From contig OX411544.1 in the NCBI GenBank assembly GCA_948146395.1, forward strand, positions 52,329,933-52,393,932: a stretch of 64,000 bases of DNA. The letters run 5' to 3'. Shown one piece after another: positions 23,257-64,000 of the stretch; within the stretch, counting starts at the first letter, position 1, and the number at the start of each line of letters is the position of its first letter. The notes under the pieces were generated by a model, which searched no databases, had not been told where the DNA came from, and was given only the letters and a program-made list of their open reading frames with translations. Made by a program: the position numbers and the translations under genes. The stretch is from Fragum whitleyi. Its lineage: Eukaryota > Mollusca > Bivalvia > Cardiida > Cardiidae.

Positions 23257-24090
23257 ATTGGGACAGGTTAACCAGTCTACTCGGACGTAAGTGTAGTAAT
23301 TTTGGGTCATTTTAGGTAATTCGGCTTCTGGTGGTACTTCGGTTATTTAATACGCTTGAAAAAAAAATCACATTTTGTTTATTTTTTGCGATTGTCTTTG
23401 GAGATAATTTGGGCATATTATAATTTGATACTGCGTTTTGTTTTCGAATTATGATACAATATATGCCATTTTTTATTTTTTTGTTGATTTTGTTTTATAC
23501 AACGCCATCCTAATCGGGATCGTACATGTTTGTGGCGTCATGAAAACCCACGTTTGAAATGACGCGCTTTCATGGCTGCGCCCGTATTATTCCCGAAGTC
23601 TATTCCGTAGAATCGCCGAGTGTTCCCGATTGCCCGTATACATATACGCTTATCGACCTCGTGAGTGGTGACAGCCGAATGTGGACTGAAGGACATTTTT
23701 TCCTCTCAATCAACATGCCGGGTAGAAAATAACAGAAAAGAAATATTAGCCTATTCATCCTACCAGAAACATCTTAATTCCTTTTGATCAGTTTTATTTG
23801 GGGATTGAAAGAAGGTCATAGTTTATCACATTTTTGTGATGATGAATACAACAAAGTTCTATTTTCCAAAATCTCATAGGGGCCAGTGCTGTATGATTTT
23901 CGCGTTTTCTTTTTGTTCAAAGGCTGATGTTGTAAGTGCCATTCGCGGCGTGCGTGCCACATGGGTTATTTTTACAGTGCGCCTTGACTTCCGTGTCTAA
24001 AAGGCAACTCCGAATCGTTGAACAGTGGTTGATGCAGTGAGTTGGTCTCTCTGAAAGGAATTTTTTAGGCCGTATAGTATAACTTCAATG
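23257..24090. other. Intergenic DNA, no gene seen
   Basis: AT-rich stretches and no recognisable element or coding sequence. Confidence 0.5.
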
Positions 24091-24096
24091 GAATTT

Positions 24097-24337
24097 GAGC
24101 CTGTGCGTGACATTTCCAACAATTTGAAATATTTGTAAAGGGCAAATATCGAGTAGCGTAGAAAGCTACATACTGTATATGTAAAGTTACCTGATAGTCT
24201 ATCGGTACTTTGCGACTTTATCTGTATATTAATTAAACGCATGGTAAAGTCTCTGGACAGACTGTGCGGGTGCACAGACTGGTCAGAGTCTTTGCTTTGC
24301 ACAATTTGAAATTGTTGGAAATCTCACGCACAGGCTC
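24097..24337. mobile_element. TIR element, GAGCCTGTGCGT family, copy 2
   Basis: The left end GAGCCTGTGCGTGACATTTCC and the right end GGAAATCTCACGCACAGGCTC are near-perfect inverted repeats. The internal hairpin around GACTGTGCGGGTGCACAGAC has a counterpart near 56620-56665. Confidence 0.8.
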
Positions 24338-24612
24338 ATTTTAGTTTTCTTAACCCTTAGGAACGGTGAAGCAGGGTTAACGCCCGCCCTAAGCTGTTTT
24401 GAAATAGTAATCTTTGTATAGGTAGATTTTGCGAGGTGAGTCGTGAAATGTACTTTTAACGGTTAAATTCCCGTGCTATTCTTTCAAAATAAATAAAACA
24501 GGTTTAAACAATACCCAAAAGAGATACACTCATTCATTTACTCAGATTTACTCATTCATGTACTTTCAAAGTTGAAAAGGGGTATCACGTTCAATTCCTA
24601 TCATATATGTAT

Positions 24613-24706
24613 AGGATAGAAAACGAGTGCCGTGGTATATGGGAAATAGACACGAGCGTCAGCGAGTGTCTATTTTCCATATAACGCGGCACGAGATTTT
24701 CTATCT
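24613..24706. repeat. Palindromic element, ~94 bp
   Basis: The arms GATAGAAAACGAGTGCCG and CGGCACGAGATTTTCTATC are continued by TATATGGGAAATAGACAC and GTGTCTATTTTCCATATA. The centre is GAGCGTCAGCGA. A long, nearly perfect hairpin. Confidence 0.8.
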
Positions 24707-25098
24707 GACTTAGACCACGCTTTTCTATCATTGTCTGTATTTTTTACCCAAACCTCTGTACAATAAAAGAAGAGTAAAGCTCGCTTTGATAACTGTAAAT
24801 ATGTTTAATAGTGCTGTAGTAACTTATGAATCTATTTCCGTTACTTTTGTAGACCTTTTGCATTTTTTGCGACTGTAAAAAGTCCTTTGGAAACAGGTCA
24901 TATAAAATACACGACATATTTTTGCAATGACGCGGCACACAAAACCTGTCGAGATTCTCGTGTACGACATACAGCCATCGTAAATCTGTAAATACAAGGC
25001 TCGGAGTTGTATCTGTGATTTATACTTTTGAAATACTGTTCTCTGATTGGCCAATTCACTTCAAGCGTGTTCTAACTTAAGGTAAACAAACGCACGTG

Positions 25099-25127
25099 TT
25101 TTTTTTTTTTTTTTTTTTTTTTTTTCG
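25099..25127. repeat. Poly-T tract
   Basis: An uninterrupted run of about 25 T. It could be the end of a reverse-oriented retroposed element, but no such element is recognised next to it. Confidence 0.6.
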
Positions 25128-25339
25128 GCTAGAGAAATATATCTAATCTGAAATCTATAACCGGAAAGCTAATTCGATTCATGGCCTAGAATATTTGTTT
25201 CAACCCGCCATGTATGGCAAAAAGCCTTTCAGTGTGTGGAAAAAAACGTCTACACCTTGCCTTATATATATAAATCAACTTACATTATAATAAATCTAGA
25301 TATAAAACAGAATTTTAATTTAACATTCATGTTTAGAAT

Positions 25340-25785
25340 CTTGTCGACTGGAGGGTTCGACACCAACCGTTCCGTGAGTAAGGAGTCGAAGGGGCCCACA
25401 TGCAACAATGGTTTGAAATGGTAATTGTACAAGGCAATCTTAATGCCGAGTACATTAATCAGGTATTGAGACCCGTAGCTGTTTCATTCATTCGCCAGCA
25501 GGTTCCTGTCACATTAATGCACGACAATGCTCGCCTGCAAACGGCTCGCATCACGTGGCAATGTTTGAATATGACATCGAAACCTTGCCCTGGTCAGCCG
25601 TTTCCCCTGGCCTTTACCCTATCGAACATATTTGGGATCTGCTTGGACGAAGAGTTACGGCCAGGCATAATGTTTACATGCAGGAGCTTCAGCAGGCTTT
25701 GCGGGTCGAATGGAACCGCATTCCTCCGTTGGTCATACAATGTTATGTCAACTCAATGAGACGTCGTATTGTACTGGTAATATGA
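25340..25785 (+). pseudogene. Broken Tc1/mariner transposase, C-terminal part
   Basis: Tc1/mariner transposases cut and paste DNA with a DDE catalytic triad in the nucleus. The first frame (about 25400-25560) reads PVTLMHDNARLQTAR, the HDNA(R)P-type motif with the second catalytic Asp. A frameshift near 25560-25570 moves the rest to another frame, which reads SPGLYPIEHIWDLLGRRV (family SPDLNPIEHLWD with the third catalytic Glu) and ends about 25785. The N-terminal DNA-binding half and first Asp are missing. No paired terminal repeats were found. It is a truncated relic unrelated to the short MITEs nearby. Confidence 0.85.
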
Positions 25786-26532
25786 CAACATGGAGGTCAT
25801 ACCGACATTAATGAAATCGTTTCATATCCACCATTTGAAGGGTCTAAACTTCAAATCAGTTTGTTCGAAACCAGATTTACCGACATTTAAAACTGTGTGT
25901 ATTTTCGATTTTGAACCCTTGCGCAGTTTAATAAATATCAATTGTCTATACAATCTTTGGTTTCCAAACGAACCATCCTATCTTACAAGTGATTACTTGA
26001 ATTTTCTGTCCCTTGGTACCAAATTTGTTTAGGTTTAGGTCATATAGATGCCTGCACTGAAAAGTCCCCAAACACAATGCCTGGTTTCTTTTGCGTTTGA
26101 GTATACTTGTAATCAATTTCTCTTCTTCGAATGACAAAAGATCCTTACTCGGTCAACCCGCTAAGATAATCTTAAAACTTGATTTTGTCAATGGGTCTAC
26201 TAGATGCGATTATATGAGGCGAGGCGTGACAGAGGTCAAAGGACGGGATCAAGGATCCACTTGTCACTGCAAGTAGCCGGGGATACCGGGGCTAGTTCGT
26301 ATACGGGGCTAGATGATACACCCCGCCATTTGAGAACCTAAGTAATCTGAGATGTAGCACCAACCCATGTTTAGACTAAAGTCATTTCGGACATTTTTAT
26401 ATAGTTCTTATTAATTTACTCGATTCTATGGATTTTTACGATCATTTATATATGTATAAAAATGATGACTACCTTTTGTCACAAACGTAAAAATCAAAGT
26501 TTCCTTTTCTTATTCCTTTTCCTATTTTTCAT

Positions 26533-26757
26533 TTAACCCTTTGCTGTTTAATCCCTGCTTTTTACGTGCCTGTGATTTCTATGATTGAGAAAACATTGTG
26601 AAAAAAGAAGAAATTGCTTCTGATAAACAATTTCTTCTTTATCCACACTATTTTCTAAGCTACTGAATGGTTATTTTGCGAATCAAATCTACTTTAAATT
26701 TTCTTCGGCTTTGAATTTGGACAGGTCCAAAATTTGGTTAATACAGGAAAGTGTTAA
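26533..26757. mobile_element. TTAA-type MITE, CCCTTTGCTGT family, copy 1
   Basis: TTAA at 26533-26536 and about 26754-26757 flank the inverted ends CCCTTTGCTGT and ACAGGAAAGTG. The interior holds CACGTGCCTGTGATTT-like sequence and a hairpin, AAGAAGAAATTGCTTC/CAATTTCTTCTT. The reverse-orientation copy is at 62353-62580. TTAA target duplication is characteristic of piggyBac-type elements. Confidence 0.8.
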
Positions 26758-26905
26758 ATTAATTTCAAAATAAACTTTATTCTATAGAATTCTAGGCGGT
26801 TCACAAGAGAGGGCGAGGAGTCAGCAAGCAACAGGGGTGTTATTCGGACCAGCCCTTGTCACGAGATTAAATATACTTAGAGGATATTGAATGAGAGGTC
26901 ATGGA

Positions 26906-27003
26906 ATACCAAATTTATTAAACGAGTCATCTATACAGATAAAAATGAGGCTGCGCCGAGTTTTATCTGTTTATAGATGACTCGTTTAATAAATTAGGTA
27001 TTT
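26906..27003. repeat. Palindromic element, ~98 bp
   Basis: The arms AATTTATTAAACGAGTCATC and GATGACTCGTTTAATAAATT continue to ATACAGATAAAA/TTTTATCTG. The centre TGAGGCTGCGCCGAG resembles the centre of 22400-22556. Confidence 0.8.
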
Positions 27004-27009
27004 TATGAG

Positions 27010-28009
27010 CACAAATTTTATATTCTATTTATAACATGGCCTGAATTTTTGCGAAAAATCGTCAAAAAATTTTGAAATTCAAAGTTTCAATTTTCCGCGA
27101 TTTTTATAACGCCGTTTAAAACTGACGTTACAACGTATGCATTATGCCGTCATTTTCGCGGTTACAAAATAGCGTTGCTATTCGCTGTGAGCTCATTTGC
27201 ATAGTTATTCCACTAGTGTAATAACACTCGTGAAATATCAAAAATATTCAACGGTCTTATTTCACTACCGCGACGTAGGTCATATTATAAAGAAGAAGTT
27301 ATGGGCATAAAATGTTGAACCGGGGCTAGATTCTAGTTGATACACAAGGCTTCAGGACAAGTTGATACCCGGGCTGTGTTATGTAGCCCCTGTCACACCA
27401 AAGTACTTTTTATGCTAAAATAAAATAAATTTCATTTAAATATTGTTGCATTTTTCACCAAACTCCGAAACTACAACTTTTCTTGAGCCGATTTTAAAAA
27501 AAGCTGTAGTTAAGATACTTCGGTCATCCATCGACGGAATGGATTGGCCTATAAGCCGAATTCAATTGTTTATATTGAGAGTCCCTGACTGAAATTACTT
27601 GCAAAATAAGTTGAATATTTTTGTAACATCATTTTCTATCGCCTAAATGTGTGTTTTTTGTTTTATTTTTGCACAAGAAGAGCACACTTTTCAACCCTCA
27701 AACGCCGGTAAAGGCCTTGAAGTTATTCGAAATTCAACAAGGGTGAATAAAAAATAAGAAAATGTAAAAAATGTATCAACTAGCCAAAGTCTCCCCCACA
27801 ACAATCTGTTGTAGGAACAGTATTTACGGAACATTCGATAAATCTTGTGACTCTAGAATCGTTGTCTTGTCGGCTGATAAATTTAGTAATCATTTAGAAG
27901 AAAACGGGAATTTTGTTTCAACCAATTTCGATTGTTATTTCAATTTCTCCATTAGGCCTTTTCTTTTATTTAGCCATCAAAATGGTAGATTTACATGAAA
28001 ATGCGTTTT
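27010..28009. other. Intergenic DNA upstream of MTHFD1
   Basis: No gene or element is supported. The frame at 27771-27998 shows no domain. This region would hold any distal control sequences of the gene that starts at 28168. Confidence 0.45.
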
Positions 28010-28167
28010 TGGCAGTTGAAAGTGCGTGGCATATCTGTTCGATCACAAAGGGGGTGTTAATCTTTCGATCTAAGGGAAGTAACTGACGTCTTTGTGCCAT
28101 TAGAGTAACGTACCATATTAAGGTCATCCTAGTAAGAAATTTATCAACAACTGTTAGAAAATCCGAA
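28010..28167 (+). promoter_or_regulatory. Putative proximal promoter and 5' UTR of MTHFD1
   Basis: The region lies directly upstream of the predicted start. It contains a CRE-like TGACGTC at 28084-28090 and a GGGAAGTAA word resembling an ETS site a few bases before it. No convincing TATA box was seen. The transcription start was not located. The assignment rests on position plus these weak motifs. Confidence 0.35.
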
Positions 28168-62113
<33,946 letters not shown>

Positions 62114-62352
62114 GTATGTAGGTTTGTACAATGTTATGTCCCCATATCAATAGATTGCAGGAATAACATTCAGCCATTATCCTAATCACCATATCCTTCC
62201 TTTCATCTACCTGTCTGCAAAGATTTATACAGAAGAATCCACTTAATAGCAACACATAAATGTCAGAAGAACAGTTACCATTAGCCGGAGGTTTCTATTA
62301 TCTGATCCCATTTCAGTCAGTATCCAGTGTATGAGTACATCCTAGAGGGGTC

Positions 62353-62580
62353 TAAACCCTTTCCTGTTTTACAAAATTTTGGACCTGTCCAAATTTAACA
62401 GTTTTGCAGCAGAAAATTAAAAGTGGATTTAATTTGAGAAATAACCATTCAGTAGGGTAAAAATAGTGTGGAAAAAGAAGAAATTGCTTGTCAGAAGCAA
62501 TTTCTTCTTTTTTCATAATGTTTTCTCAATCATAAAATCACAGGCACGTAAGAAGCAGGGATTAAACAGCAAAGGGTTAA
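62353..62580. mobile_element. TTAA-type MITE, CCCTTTGCTGT family, copy 2
   Basis: The inverted ends CCCTTTCCTGT and ACAGCAAAGGG, with TTAA at 62577-62580 and a decayed TAAA at the left. The interior is the reverse of 26533-26757, including TTTTGGACCTGTCCAA and the AAGAAGAAATTGCTT hairpin. Confidence 0.8.
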
Positions 62581-62879
62581 TTGATAGGGCGAACATGAAT
62601 GAAATTTGACCAGTCCTGATTAAAATTGATCACTTGTATTTGTATGAAAATAAAAAAAGTAGATTTTTAAAAAATGACTTTCTATTCAATTATTCAAATA
62701 TTCCAAGTACCAACAGCTTCTAATCCCATAGCTCGCAGATTGGTACAAATTAAATGTACATGATCAGATAACAATCATGAATCTGGTAAAGGTGCTATCA
62801 ACTACTTAACATATTACTGAAACATCTGTGTATACTTTTGGAATCGGTGGTGGAGTCCCAAGGTATTCTGATCACTGTT

Positions 62880-63535
62880 TATACCCCTGCAAAACGAATG
62901 TTTTTGGGGGTATACTGTAATCAGCCTGTCTGTCTGTGTCGGTCTGTGGTCATTTATACTAGTGATTTTGTGTCGCAAACTCCTCCTTCAGTTTTCTTTC
63001 AAAAGCTTTGAAATTTTTTTACAATTATTTATCACATGTTGAAGTTTTGCAAGACCCAATTTTGAGGTCCCAACTTATCCTGGTTCAAAAATTATCTGCC
63101 TTTGAACTTAAGACATTTTTTTCTTTTCTCTCATAAACTAGTAATTTTGTGTCGCAAACTCCTCCTTCAGTTTTTGTTCAAAAGCTAGAAAAATTTATAC
63201 AAACATTTATCACTTATTGAAGTTTCGCAAGAAGCAATATTGAAGTCTAAACTTCCCATGGTTTAAGAATTATCTGCCCTTGAACTTCAGATATTTTTTT
63301 CTTTTCGTACACATAATTTTGTGTCACAAACTCCTCCTTCATTTTTCTTTTTAAAATAACTTTATACAAACATTTATCACAAGTTGAAGTTTTGCAAGAC
63401 ACAATTTGAAGTCTAAAATCCCTCAGGTTCAAGAGTTATCTTTATATTTGAATCATTGTTTTCCTCATTCTCTGAAAGCACTTGCAGGGGTATTAAGTCC
63501 AATTCTGGGACAATTTCTAGTTCATTCTTGTTAGA
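62880..63535 (+). mobile_element. Dispersed repeat of the GGGGGTATACTGTAATC / GTCTGTC type
   Basis: Head TACCCCTGCAAAACGAATGTTTTTGGGGGTATAC, a CTGTCTGTC block, then three ~150-bp units with TTTTGTGTCGCAAACTCCTCCTTCA and TTTATCAC(A/T)(T/A)(G/A)TTGAAG. It ends GCAGGGGTATTAAGTCC. No protein. Confidence 0.75.
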
Positions 63536-63815
63536 GTTGTTGTTGGCATTGGTATTGGCATGACAATCTTTAACCTTGGTCATATCTCAAATATCTAGGA
63601 AATTTAGCATGTGTTTTCACCATCACAAGAGCTATCCAGACTATCAATGTTTTATCTCTGAAAGCATTTTTGGAATATTTATGTCCCTTTTAGACAGATT
63701 TATTGCATTGTCCAGCTACTAGAGCTGAGCATTGCATTCGTAGGCAGTGCTCTTGTTATGCCTATGCATCAATAGATTTGGGACATTTAATATACCATTA
63801 TCCCAGTCACCCTGT
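63536..63815. other. Intron 17 sequence, no element recognised
   Basis: No exon or repeat is seen. Confidence 0.45.
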
Positions 63816-63819
63816 CTTT

Positions 63820-64000
63820 ACTTCCATCCATCTATCTGCAAAGTCTTCTTTCCATCTAACTGAAAAGTTGTCCATCCATCTATCTACAAAATGTTCAGTC
63901 CATCTATCTACAAAGTGTTCAGTCCATCTATCTACAAAGTGTTCTATCCATCTATCTACAAAGTTTTCAATCCTTCTATATGCAAGGTTTTCCGTTTATC
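63820..64000. repeat. ~22-bp tandem repeat, runs off the window
   Basis: Units of the form GTCCATCTATCTACAAAGTGTTCA recur about seven times and get more regular toward the middle. The array continues past the right edge. Confidence 0.8.

Noticed and set aside
23520..23700. Slightly GC-richer patch considered as a promoter
   Set aside because: No TATA, leader, exon or donor combination could be supported.
27771..27998. 75-residue frame just upstream of the gene
   Set aside because: No domain and no phase-compatible splice to exon 1; treated as intergenic.

Overview
This is animal nuclear DNA, AT-rich, full of introns and densely packed with repeats. One real gene is recognisable: a cytosolic trifunctional C1-tetrahydrofolate synthase (MTHFD1-type) on the + strand, starting at 28168 and running off the right edge. 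No operons, Shine-Dalgarno sites or prokaryotic features are present. The tRNA-derived SINEs, short palindromic MITE-like elements and (GTCC)n-headed repeats suggest a marine invertebrate, most likely a bivalve mollusc. That is inference from repeat style; the species cannot be named from sequence alone.

Layout. 1-16 kb: repeats only. There are degenerate tandem arrays (1-4.4 kb), SINE fragments, a 45-bp satellite (6.1-6.7 kb), a ~2.48-kb segmental tandem duplication carrying CTACCAG-rich satellite (7.1-14.2 kb), a 27-bp satellite (14.2-15.7 kb) and C-rich low complexity. 16-28 kb: intergenic DNA with many short inverted-repeat elements, one SINE with an intact tRNA-like head and a broken Tc1/mariner transposase. 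28.2-62.1 kb: 17 exons of the folate gene, about 662 codons, matching roughly residues 1-665 of the ~935-residue human enzyme. The last ~270 residues lie beyond the window. 62.1-64 kb: the next intron, with a TTAA-flanked element and simple repeats.

The gene. Exons 1-9 encode the NADP-dependent methylene-THF dehydrogenase/methenyl-THF cyclohydrolase domain, exon 10 the linker, and exons 11-17 the ATP-dependent formate-THF ligase domain up to about two thirds of its length. All splice sites are GT-AG and all junction phases agree.

Most notable result. Five of the 17 exons (3, 7, 8, 9 and 15) are flanked by decayed tandem copies of themselves. Copies that carry the acceptor side lie upstream of the working exon. 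Copies that carry the donor side lie downstream. Each working exon is the only copy with both splice sites. One array (exon 9) offers a second acceptor whose read-through stays in frame. Another (exon 8) holds a filled and an empty site for a 76-bp palindromic insertion, which defines that element's ends. The palindrome belongs to a dispersed family of at least six copies whose stem bases covary.
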